Shown here piece after piece: positions 6,959-14,179 of a DNA stretch of 15,745 bases. The translations under genes and the position numbers were made by a program. Source of the stretch: Oscillospiraceae bacterium (GTDB lineage: Bacteria > Bacillota > Clostridia > Oscillospirales > CAG-272); assembly GCA_009779295.1 (NCBI GenBank), contig WREN01000019.1, positions 1 through 15,745 on the forward strand, given 5' to 3'. Below the pieces are notes generated by a model. That model ran no database searches. It was given only the letters and a program-made list of their open reading frames with translations, and had not been told where the DNA came from. Numbering within the stretch: position 1 is the first letter of the stretch; each line of letters opens with the position of its first letter.

Positions 6959-8083
6959 CGCATATTTTTCCGCGAGTTCAACTCCGTAATTTACATATGT
7001 AATTAAATTATCTATGAATTTTTCTGTAGGATTCAAATATTCCATGTATCCGGTTGAGGGGCATAGTATGAATCGTTTATAAGCAGACCCGACTCTAACA
7101 GTATTATCAAGGAAATTGCATATGTAATCTTTGTCTTTGTATAGTAAATCTGCAATTTCGATATTTCCTTCAAGTGTTATTCTTCCGGCGGCGGCTTCAA
7201 CCGCTTCCTCTATCGTGCAATCGCCCGCCGGAGGAGGTTCGATCGGATTTAATACGTCAACTCCCATATCTGCGAAACGCGGTATCAACTTCCCTACTTT
7301 ATTATGGCAATGTACCCATACATAACCGCCCGCGTTTTTGATTATATCGTGATTTTTTTTGTCGATATCAAAACAGTATTTTTCAAATATATCATAAGAA
7401 ACAAGCGGAGGAATGAACAGTTCCGGCCCTACATACGCAAACACAAACGGACCGTATTTACCGATTCCCGCGTCGATAATATCTTTTATATGATCGTTCA
7501 ATCTCTTGCCGAAAACTGATACAACTTCGTACATAAGTTCAGGTTCGTCATACAATAAATAACCGAGCAATTCTGAACCCATCAAATTATATAACATATA
7601 CGCTGGATGTGTTATTCCTATATGCGTGATACCGGTATCGCCCATTTCTGCAAGCTTATCTTCGTAATGTGATAAGTCGGTTATCGGGTAAGGTTCATAA
7701 TCAAGCATTAATATCTTTTTTAAATCGTCCGCATCTTTGATGAAATATTCCGTCGTTAAACCCGCATACGCTTTAGTAGGCGATAAATAAGTACTTTGCA
7801 AATCGCCGCCCGGCGTGTGCATGACGGTAATGTGCGCGTTCCAATCATCACTATGCTTTTCCACACGGCCGCTGTAGACATTTTCCGTCTTTGTGCCGTG
7901 ATAAATATTAAAAGGAAACCCTGTACTTCCGAATAAATCTGTTTTTTCTATCGCAAGGTCGTAAATTCTTTGATAATCGGGATGCAGTAATTTTTGATTT
8001 TTCGTTAAAGCCCATAATTTAACCGGTATACGGTCAGGATCCTCACCTTTGTGTACAGCCCATAAACGTTCTTTGCGTGTCAT
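6953..8083 (-). CDS. Uroporphyrinogen decarboxylase (URO-D)-family protein, probable corrinoid/cobalamin methyltransferase type
   Basis: This 376-residue protein has the URO-D fold as seen in MtaA/MtbA and O-demethylase methyltransferases, not HemE. It lacks the HemE N-terminal signature and ends the barrel with a putative zinc site. The site comprises H258, C259 and H260 (YVWVHCHNKVG) and C341 (FILCPSTGY), with E221 in VGPELFIPP as a further candidate. The segment MGVDVLNPIEPPPAGD (273-288) is typical of this branch. Such enzymes use zinc to activate a thiol, or otherwise transfer a methyl group to or from a corrinoid protein. It is the last gene of a four-gene operon, 15 bases after the DUF5696-like gene, with AAGGAGAT before its ATG. 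No corrinoid-binding protein is visible in the window, so the substrate and partner are unknown. Confidence 0.85.
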   Translation of the reverse strand: MTRKERLWAVHKGEDPDRIPVKLWALTKNQKLLHPDYQRIYDLAIEKTDLFGSTGFPFNIYHGTKTENVYSGRVEKHSDDWNAHITVMHTPGGDLQSTYLSPTKAYAGLTTEYFIKDADDLKKILMLDYEPYPITDLSHYEDKLAEMGDTGITHIGITHPAYMLYNLMGSELLGYLLYDEPELMYEVVSVFGKRLNDHIKDIIDAGIGKYGPFVFAYVGPELFIPPLVSYDIFEKYCFDIDKKNHDIIKNAGGYVWVHCHNKVGKLIPRFADMGVDVLNPIEPPPAGDCTIEEAVEAAAGRITLEGNIEIADLLYKDKDYICNFLDNTVRVGSAYKRFILCPSTGYMEYLNPTEKFIDNLITYVNYGVELAEKYAK

Positions 8084-8098
8084 TTTTATATCTCCTTA

Positions 8099-9940
8099 TT
8101 AATTAATTTTAAATTCCTGCGTATCAAGATTGATTTCCACCGTGCTGCCGTCGGCGTAGACAGCGCGTTGATGGCGGTAATTGCCGTCGATAAATTCGTG
8201 GCTCACCATTTCCAACAATGCTACTTTTTCGTGAAGTTTCAACGCAACTTTGCCGCGTTCGATAATTTCCGGCTTTTCATGCGCGCTGTAATAAATCGTT
8301 CCTCCGCATAATAATCCCCACAGGAACGCCGAATCGTTATGGGCAATCCCCCAGCCGCCGAGCCCGCCGTTTACGCCGAACCACGGCACGATAACACATT
8401 CGTGATACACGAGATTGAACAATGGAATCGATATTCCCGCCGCTTCCACAACGCCGTCAACATGTCGTATCGCAAACGGAGCGTGATGGCACAACGCTAT
8501 CGCCGGCAAAATCGTATCAGTAACTTCTTCGCTGCTCGCGATAATTCCCTGTGAAGTCAGATATTCCAAGCAATCTCTGCGGTACTGCGCGCATTGTTCG
8601 CGTGACATGCGGTGATTCTCGTTGAAACATTCGTCAAGCTCCACGACCGCGAACACGTCGAGATACGAACCTTCGATGACGATTCCAAGTTCCTTGAATG
8701 TAGTATAATTCCGCTTTACATAATCGCGCGCCAAATCGGCGCACAGGAAAGTATGCTTTCCTCCGTACCAAATGGAACAAAACGGATAGCTGCCGTCGGC
8801 GTTTTGAGTACCGTTCTCGAGCGAAAAACTTTCACCGTCGTAATAATAATCGCGGTATTGATCGTGTATTCCGAAAATATAACCTAATTCGCGAGCAGTC
8901 TCGGACAGCCGTTTCATTCCTTCGGCGCCGCCCGCCGCTTCATTAACAGGGAACACGTCCGGGTGCAAATTATCGTAACCGTGCGCGCCCCAGCCGTCGT
9001 AATGCAGATACGCGCGATCGACGCCGTTCTCCTTGAGCTTTTTCAACAATTCGCCGCGCGAATCAAACGTGTTGTAATGGTCATTCTTTTCGGGTTCATC
9101 TTTGTGATAATAGTTTGAATCCGGGCTGATATGAATCGCTATTCCATCGTGAACGATAGGCGTTCCGATGAGTTTCGCGACGTTCGGATTGCGGGCGATT
9201 TTTTCTTTCAGCGTAACAAATTTTCCTGCTTCGATTAAATACTTTCGGTAAATTTTACACAAATCGTTGTAATCGCCGTGCGCGATGAATGCGTATTTCA
9301 TTATCCGCTTGTAATTAATTTTCCCGAGCGAAATGCGCCAGTACGGGCGGATCAGCGTTTCGCCGCCGACGGTATGCTCGGAATGATATCCCGCGTCGAA
9401 CGGCGTATCAAAAATCGCGCAATAACCGTAGCCGTTGTCAACCTGCCCGTAGAAACACATATAACCGTCGCGGTCGGAGATTTTTCCGTCATTATATTGA
9501 ACGATCGCCTTTTCAAAGCGCGACGGAACCAACACGCCCTGCATGAGCGGAAGTATCGTATAACCCTGATCTTTTGGGATATCGAAGTTGAACGCTCCGG
9601 GCCAGAAAATCTTTTCCGTTTCGACGAACGCTTCGTTTTCCGTGTACAATTCAAACGACAATGTGTCGTCGGTTTTATTTATCGAAACGGATGTATGGAC
9701 GATTATATCAGAACCGGGGAAATTTTTATACAAGGCTTTTACGCCGGCCGAAACTCCGGTCTTAAATTCTTCGGAACTACATTCGGCTGCTACTAAACCG
9801 CAGTATGGGTTATTGGTAAATCTAATAAATATTTTATCGTTCCATTCCCATGATTTATCACCGATTTGAACGCGCAGCGTCAAATCTTCAGGCGAATATA
9901 TCACTTTATACGACTTTCCTGTTAATATATACGTTGACAT
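8099..9940 (-). CDS. DUF5696/GH129-like predicted glycoside hydrolase, copy B
   Basis: This 613-residue protein has an N-terminal beta-sandwich-like region (about 1-240) and a TIM-barrel-like core with AYLHYDGWG (310-318), FGIHDQY (356-362) and EGSYLDVF (423-430). The arrangement recalls DUF5696 and the GH101/GH129 alpha-N-acetylgalactosaminidase group. Asp428 is the likely nucleophile, and Glu471 or Glu472 (ASSEEV) the likely acid/base. The gap of 43 residues matches what I recall for GH129 (Asp435/Glu478 in Bifidobacterium NagBb). There is no signal peptide, so it should act in the cytosol on an imported substrate. It aligns without gaps over the first 480 residues with the 11420-13285 gene. 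Start ATG 9940 follows AGGAGGT. It lies between the solute-binding protein and URO-D genes. The family assignment is from pattern memory, and the activity is an inference. Confidence 0.72.
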   Translation of the reverse strand: MSTYILTGKSYKVIYSPEDLTLRVQIGDKSWEWNDKIFIRFTNNPYCGLVAAECSSEEFKTGVSAGVKALYKNFPGSDIIVHTSVSINKTDDTLSFELYTENEAFVETEKIFWPGAFNFDIPKDQGYTILPLMQGVLVPSRFEKAIVQYNDGKISDRDGYMCFYGQVDNGYGYCAIFDTPFDAGYHSEHTVGGETLIRPYWRISLGKINYKRIMKYAFIAHGDYNDLCKIYRKYLIEAGKFVTLKEKIARNPNVAKLIGTPIVHDGIAIHISPDSNYYHKDEPEKNDHYNTFDSRGELLKKLKENGVDRAYLHYDGWGAHGYDNLHPDVFPVNEAAGGAEGMKRLSETARELGYIFGIHDQYRDYYYDGESFSLENGTQNADGSYPFCSIWYGGKHTFLCADLARDYVKRNYTTFKELGIVIEGSYLDVFAVVELDECFNENHRMSREQCAQYRRDCLEYLTSQGIIASSEEVTDTILPAIALCHHAPFAIRHVDGVVEAAGISIPLFNLVYHECVIVPWFGVNGGLGGWGIAHNDSAFLWGLLCGGTIYYSAHEKPEIIERGKVALKLHEKVALLEMVSHEFIDGNYRHQRAVYADGSTVEINLDTQEFKIN

Positions 9941-9959
9941 AAAATACCTCCTGAAATTT

Positions 9960-11417
9960 TTAATATTCTAATTCTAAAATCAATTCTACAGCGGTTGCAT
10001 ATGATTTTTCCGCCCTTGCGGAATTTTGAGCGTAGAATGAAGCGAAATTATTAATATTCCCTCTTGCTAAGAAATCTAACGTAAAAGCAAAGCCCCATCC
10101 GTCATACGGATACCCGAAATCCGAACGTCTGCCGTCCAATATGATATCGATCATTTCCGCGGAATCTTCATCTCTCGCCTGTTTAATTTTCAACGCGACG
10201 TCATAAATAGCCGGGCGAACTGTTCTGTAACCTTCAGCCGCAATCGCTTCAATCATCATTCCGACGAATTCAAAATCGGTTATCGTCATCGGAACGACCA
10301 TTATCGGACCGTGCGGATCCTGATGCGTAAAATAATCTGTTTGTTTTTCATCATATTTCGGATATGGAATTATTCCGAAATCGATTTCCATATTCCTTAA
10401 ACTGGTAAGCGCGTAGTTGAGGTTACCGGTGGATAATAATGCGCGGCTTTCTCTGAATACCGGAACACTGGCTACATCGTCAAAAAAGGTGTCTTTTGAA
10501 GTGAATATATCTTTACATTTTTCAAAAATAGTAAACATTTTTTCGGTATTAATTGCCAACTGCGGTATGCCGTCTTCATCCCTTTGAGTGACTGTTTGGT
10601 CGGAAGCGTACATGAATTCAAAATTGCGTCCGCCAATACCCGTAAAACCGTATAAATCATTTTCATCCAAGATTCCGTCGCCGTTTAAGTCGGCTCCGAA
10701 ATCTTTAATATATTCAGCGAATTTATCGAGTGTCCATTTTCTGTCTCTGACTAAATCATAAAGGTTTTCAAGCGAATACTGATGGACAAGGTCTTTATTA
10801 AAATAAAAGCAAGCCGTAAATACAATACCGTCGATACCCATGTCGTTCATGGCTAAGTAACTCTTCCCCGCCACTTCGTAATCTTTGATAAGCCACGACG
10901 CCCACCATGGTTTTTCAAAATTTAAATAAGGCAAACTGTACCAATTCAAACATAAGCCTTTCATCGCGGACTGCGCCCCGAACATTTCATGAAGGATCGC
11001 GTAATCATACGCGTCTTCACCTGCCGCAACCGAAATTTCCAAAACTCTGTTGATTTGATCTTCAGATATTTCAGATTCAGAAATGAATGTAGGTACAATA
11101 ACAATGTTGAAACGGTCTTCTAAAGTCATGTTCCGTCTGTATACGGCGTCATCGATAACGTCACCGGTTTCGCTTTCCACCCATACTTCCTGCATATGGC
11201 TTTTACAAGTTCCGCGGGCCAATATGCGAAACTCCTTACCTCCCCAGTTTTTACTCGGTAAATCGTCGCTGATATAATTTTCATCTGCGACTTCTTCATA
11301 AGAAAAGTTCGCGTTGTCATTGTTTGCGTTGTTTTTCGTGTTGTTATCGCCGCAATATGATAATGATAAAACGATACAGAATAATAACAAAATGCACATC
11401 CAATTTTTAATTTTCAA
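9960..11417 (-). CDS. Extracellular solute-binding lipoprotein (ABC sugar-type)
   Basis: This 485-residue protein has a positively charged N-terminus, a hydrophobic segment (7-20) and a lipobox ending LSYC (Cys22). It is therefore predicted to be a lipid-anchored binding protein on the outer face of the membrane. A low-complexity Asn/Asp linker (24-37) follows, and the rest looks like a family-1 extracellular solute-binding protein. The loop D243-L-N-G-D-G-I-L-D (243-251) followed by LYGF is the calcium-binding DxNxDG motif common in gut clostridial sugar-binding proteins. The Tyr before the lipobox Cys is unusual. The start is a TTG at 11417, with AGGAGG (11427-11432) nine bases upstream. 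The in-frame ATG six codons later would be too far from this site. No permease or ATPase genes are in the window, so the transporter partner is elsewhere. Confidence 0.88.
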   Translation of the reverse strand: MKIKNWMCILLLFCIVLSLSYCGDNNTKNNANNDNANFSYEEVADENYISDDLPSKNWGGKEFRILARGTCKSHMQEVWVESETGDVIDDAVYRRNMTLEDRFNIVIVPTFISESEISEDQINRVLEISVAAGEDAYDYAILHEMFGAQSAMKGLCLNWYSLPYLNFEKPWWASWLIKDYEVAGKSYLAMNDMGIDGIVFTACFYFNKDLVHQYSLENLYDLVRDRKWTLDKFAEYIKDFGADLNGDGILDENDLYGFTGIGGRNFEFMYASDQTVTQRDEDGIPQLAINTEKMFTIFEKCKDIFTSKDTFFDDVASVPVFRESRALLSTGNLNYALTSLRNMEIDFGIIPYPKYDEKQTDYFTHQDPHGPIMVVPMTITDFEFVGMMIEAIAAEGYRTVRPAIYDVALKIKQARDEDSAEMIDIILDGRRSDFGYPYDGWGFAFTLDFLARGNINNFASFYAQNSARAEKSYATAVELILELEY

Positions 11418-11419
11418 AA

Positions 11420-13285
11420 TTATTCTCCTCCTAAGTTTATATTAAATTCCTGCGTATCTAAATTTATTTCAACCGTGCTGCCATCGGCGTATACAGCGCG
11501 GTGTCTGCGGTAATTACCGTCGATGAACTCATGGCTGACCATTTCAGATAACGCTACCTTTTCGTGAAGTTGTAACGCGATTTTACCCTTTTCTATTAAT
11601 TCCGGAGTTTCCGCCGCGCTGTAGTAAATCGTGCCTCCGCACAACAATCCCCACAAGAACGGCGAATCGTTTCCGGCGAAAGCCCATCCTGCCATCGCGT
11701 AGCCGAGTCTTCCATCCAAACCAACCCACGGAACGATTACACATTCGTGGTACACGAGATTGAAGAGCGGAAGCAGAACGCCGACCGGTTCAGATTTGCC
11801 TTCAACGTTCATTATCGCGAACGGCGCGTTGTGGCATAACGCTATCGAAGGCAGGATCGTATCCGTGACTTCCTCGCTGCTCGGTATGATACCCTGCGAA
11901 GTCAAATAATCGAAACATTCGCGGCGGTATTCCGCGCATTGTTCGCGCGTCATGCGGTGGTTCTCGTCGAAACATTCCTGCATTTCGACGACCGAAAATT
12001 CGTCGAAGTACGCGCCTTCGATAACGATTCCGAGTTCTTTGAATGTTGTATAGTTGCGCTTAACATAATCGCGGGCTACGTCGGCGCAGAGAGTGGATTG
12101 TTTCCCGCCGTACCATACAGACATATACGGATAGGTACCGTCGGCGTTTTTTGTCGCGTTGTCGAGCGAAAAGTTCTCGCCGTCGTAATAATAGTCCATA
12201 TATTGGTCGTGGATTCCGAAAATATAACCCAATTCTCGCGCCGTATCGGACAGCATTTTCATTCCTTCGCTGCCGCCCGCCGCTTCGAATACCGGAAACG
12301 CGTCCGGATGACAGTTGTCATATCCTTTTACACCCCAGCCGTCGTAATGCAGATAGGCGCGGTCTACACCGTTCATTTTCAATTTCCTTAACAATTCCGC
12401 GCGGGAATCGAACGTTTTGTAATAATCGTTCTTGGCGGGGTTTTCTTTGTCGTAATACTGCGAATCAGGGCTTATATGGATAGCTATCATGTCGTGAACG
12501 ATAGGCGTTCCTATCAACTTCGCTACATTCGGATTGCGGGCGATTTTTTCTTTCAGCGTCACGAACTTGCCGGTTTCGATCAAATACTTGCGGTAGATTT
12601 TACATAAATCGTTGTAATCGCCGTTTGAGATAAACGTATACTTCATGATTCGCTTGTAGTTTATTCTTCCCATCGAAGTGCGCCAGTACGGACGGATCAA
12701 CGTTTCGCCGCAAATAACGTGTTCGGAATTGTAACCCGCGTCGTATTGCGTATCGAATATCGCGCAGTAGCCGTATCCGTTGTCGACCTGCCCGTAGAAA
12801 CACATATAAGCGTCGCGGTCGGATAATTTTCCGTCGGCATATTGGATTATATTTTTATCCCAGCGCGACGGAATCATGACTCCCTGCATGAACGGGAGAA
12901 TTGTATATCCTTGTTTTTCGGGTACATCAAAGTTGAACGCGCCGGGCCAGTATATTTTCTCTGTTTCACAGAACGCTTCGTTTTCCGTATACAATTCAAA
13001 CGACAATGTATCATCGGTTTTGTTAATCGAAACGGACGTGCGGACGATTATATCCGAACCGGCGAAATTTTTGTATACAGCTTTCACTCCGGTTGATACA
13101 CCGGTTTTAAATTCTTCCGAACTGCATTCGGCAGATGAAAAATTGCCGATGATTCCGTTTGTAAATTTAATAAGAATTTTTTTATTCCATTCCCAAGTCT
13201 TATCGCCGATTTGTACTTGTAAATTCAAATTTTCGGGCGAATATAAAACTTTATATGATTTTCCTGTTAATATATATGAAGACAT
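11420..13285 (-). CDS. DUF5696/GH129-like predicted glycoside hydrolase, copy A
   Basis: This 621-residue paralogue of the 8099-9940 gene is collinear with it throughout. The core keeps AYLHYDGWG, FGIHDQY, EGAYFDEF with Asp428, and PSSEEV with Glu471/472, so both putative catalytic residues are retained. It differs by a four-residue insertion (YAMA) in the loop after PWVGLDGRLG and by a C-terminal LGGE extension, which accounts for the eight extra residues. Changes near the barrel (GVKGYDNCHP versus GAHGYDNLHP; EFSVVEM versus VFAVVEL) may alter substrate preference. No signal peptide is seen. It is the first gene of its operon, with AGGAGGG five bases before the ATG at 13285 and a consensus promoter upstream. 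It is probably a cytosolic glycosidase, but the exact bond cleaved is unknown. Confidence 0.72.
   Translation of the reverse strand: MSSYILTGKSYKVLYSPENLNLQVQIGDKTWEWNKKILIKFTNGIIGNFSSAECSSEEFKTGVSTGVKAVYKNFAGSDIIVRTSVSINKTDDTLSFELYTENEAFCETEKIYWPGAFNFDVPEKQGYTILPFMQGVMIPSRWDKNIIQYADGKLSDRDAYMCFYGQVDNGYGYCAIFDTQYDAGYNSEHVICGETLIRPYWRTSMGRINYKRIMKYTFISNGDYNDLCKIYRKYLIETGKFVTLKEKIARNPNVAKLIGTPIVHDMIAIHISPDSQYYDKENPAKNDYYKTFDSRAELLRKLKMNGVDRAYLHYDGWGVKGYDNCHPDAFPVFEAAGGSEGMKMLSDTARELGYIFGIHDQYMDYYYDGENFSLDNATKNADGTYPYMSVWYGGKQSTLCADVARDYVKRNYTTFKELGIVIEGAYFDEFSVVEMQECFDENHRMTREQCAEYRRECFDYLTSQGIIPSSEEVTDTILPSIALCHNAPFAIMNVEGKSEPVGVLLPLFNLVYHECVIVPWVGLDGRLGYAMAGWAFAGNDSPFLWGLLCGGTIYYSAAETPELIEKGKIALQLHEKVALSEMVSHEFIDGNYRRHRAVYADGSTVEINLDTQEFNINLGGE
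11427..11432 (-). promoter_or_regulatory. Ribosome binding site setting a TTG start for the solute-binding protein
   Basis: On the minus strand AGGAGG (plus 11427-11432) lies nine bases before the TTG at 11417-11415. The site is embedded in the last codons (GGA GGA GAA, then TAA at 11422-11420) of the upstream DUF5696-like gene. Those codons create a C-terminal LGGE tail absent from its paralogue. This supports both the TTG start and translational coupling. Confidence 0.75.
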
Positions 13286-13303
13286 AAAATCCCTCCTGTA
13301 AAT

Positions 13304-13332
13304 ATTATAGTATTTATAGAAGTATTTGTCAA
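13304..13332 (-). promoter_or_regulatory. Consensus promoter of the DUF5696-SBP-URO-D operon
   Basis: Reading the minus strand, TTGACA (plus 13327-13332), a 17-base spacer and TATAAT (plus 13304-13309) give a perfect sigma-70 promoter. It ends about 18 bases upstream of the ATG at 13285, leaving a very short leader that carries AGGAGGG (plus 13291-13297). A direct repeat AGTATTT at 13309-13315 and 13321-13327 spans the spacer and could be a regulator site, but this is weak. Confidence 0.8.
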
Positions 13333-13340
13333 GTTAGATA

Positions 13341-13369
13341 TTGACTTTAATTTTTTTATATTATATAAT
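13341..13369 (+). promoter_or_regulatory. Promoter of the methyltransferase-SLH-MATE transcript
   Basis: TTGACT (13341-13346), a 17-base spacer and TATAAT (13364-13369) form a near-consensus promoter. Its -35 stands back to back with that of the opposite operon, eight bases apart, so the two promoters probably compete or share a regulator. The predicted transcript start near 13376 lies after the ATG at 13372, which rules that ATG out as the gene start. Confidence 0.8.
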
Positions 13370-13398
13370 TTATGTACTATTATTTGATGAGGGGTTTT

Positions 13399-14175
13399 AT
13401 GTTTGATTTGATTATCGGTGAAAAGCTGAACAGTTCTGTAGCGAAAACGATTGAAGCGTTTGAAAATAGGGATGAAAATTATATTATTGATTTAATTAAA
13501 AATCAAGAGTACGCGGGCGCGTCGTATCTTGATGTGAACACCGCGATGTGCGCAAGCGAACTTGAAACGATGATATGGGTCATCGATTTGATTCTTAATA
13601 ATTCAACGTGCGGTATAGTTTTGGATTCGATTAACGCGGATTTAATTAGTCAATGCGCAGCGTACATTAAAAACCGAAACGTTATTATCAATTCGGTTAC
13701 GCTGAAGGAACGGATTGACGATTACATGCCGATTGCAGTTAAATACAACACAGGTATTATTGCTATGACGATTGAACAATTCGGTAAGATCGCTGCATCC
13801 GACGAACGCGTCGTCATTGCGGAAAAATTAATCGATAAACTAACCGGCGGCGGTATCAAAAAAGAAAATATTTATTTGGACGCGGTCGTTGATTCGTTGA
13901 TTACCGACGACCAAAACGCGAGAATCACGCTTGAAACGATTTATAAACTTAAGAAAAAAGATGTTAAAGTTATTTGCGGAATCTCCAATGTTTCGTACGG
14001 TTTGCCGAAGAGGGTAAACATTAACTCATCGTTCCTGTCGATGGCAATTTTATGCGGCGCGGACGGCGCGATATTGGATATTACTTCCCCTGTTATACAG
14101 GCGGCGATTCATTCCGCTAATTTGTTAAGCGGTAATGATGAATTTTGTATGAATTTTATAGAAAATATGAGGTGA
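13399..14175 (+). CDS. Pterin-binding (DHPS-like) methyltetrahydrofolate:corrinoid methyltransferase
   Basis: This 258-residue protein begins MFDLIIGEKLNSSV, as in AcsE/MtvA/MetH-type methyltetrahydrofolate-binding TIM barrels (usually about 260 residues). Family landmarks are GASYLDVNTAM, VLDSINADL (pterin-binding Asp region), INSVTLKE, IYLDAVV, and GISNVSYGLPKR, which carries the conserved Asn near N5 of the folate. It is not a folate-pathway dihydropteroate synthase, because the sulfonamide-type signature is missing. The role would be moving a methyl group between THF and a corrinoid protein. I chose the ATG at 13399 because GAGGGG (13389-13394) precedes it and the ATG at 13372 lies before the transcript start. 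No corrinoid protein is adjacent. The last codons (AGG TGA) supply the ribosome site of the next gene. Confidence 0.88.
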   Translation: MFDLIIGEKLNSSVAKTIEAFENRDENYIIDLIKNQEYAGASYLDVNTAMCASELETMIWVIDLILNNSTCGIVLDSINADLISQCAAYIKNRNVIINSVTLKERIDDYMPIAVKYNTGIIAMTIEQFGKIAASDERVVIAEKLIDKLTGGGIKKENIYLDAVVDSLITDDQNARITLETIYKLKKKDVKVICGISNVSYGLPKRVNINSSFLSMAILCGADGAILDITSPVIQAAIHSANLLSGNDEFCMNFIENMR

Positions 14176-14179
14176 TAGT

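Larger units (their letters stand above)
8099..13285 (-). repeat. Direct gene-length repeat flanking the solute-binding protein gene
   Basis: The genes at 8099-9940 and 11420-13285 are close paralogues in the same orientation on either side of a 1.46-kb lipoprotein gene. They form a direct repeat of about 1.85 kb. Nucleotide similarity is extensive but interrupted. The arrangement may have arisen by duplication of an older gene pair, and recombination between copies could delete the gene between them. Confidence 0.75.

Noticed and set aside
6953..8083. HemE, uroporphyrinogen III decarboxylase of haem synthesis
   Set aside because: It lacks the HemE N-terminal signature, has a putative zinc site, and has no haem genes nearby.
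9278..9796. 172-codon plus-strand open frame
   Set aside because: Antisense to the DUF5696-like copy B. A similar shadow appears at matching places opposite copy A, as expected from paralogous coding sequence.
8099..13285. Insertion sequence or transposon flanked by direct repeats
   Set aside because: The repeats are intact paralogous genes, and no transposase or terminal inverted repeats were seen.
13372..13398. Nine-residue upstream extension (MYYYLMRGF) of the methyltransferase
   Set aside because: The ATG at 13372 lies upstream of the predicted transcript start, has no ribosome site, and would add residues not usual in the family.
13399..14175. Dihydropteroate synthase of folate synthesis (folP)
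   Set aside because: The IIGE-N opening and the GISNVSYGLP motif fit methyl-THF methyltransferases, and no folate biosynthesis genes adjoin it.
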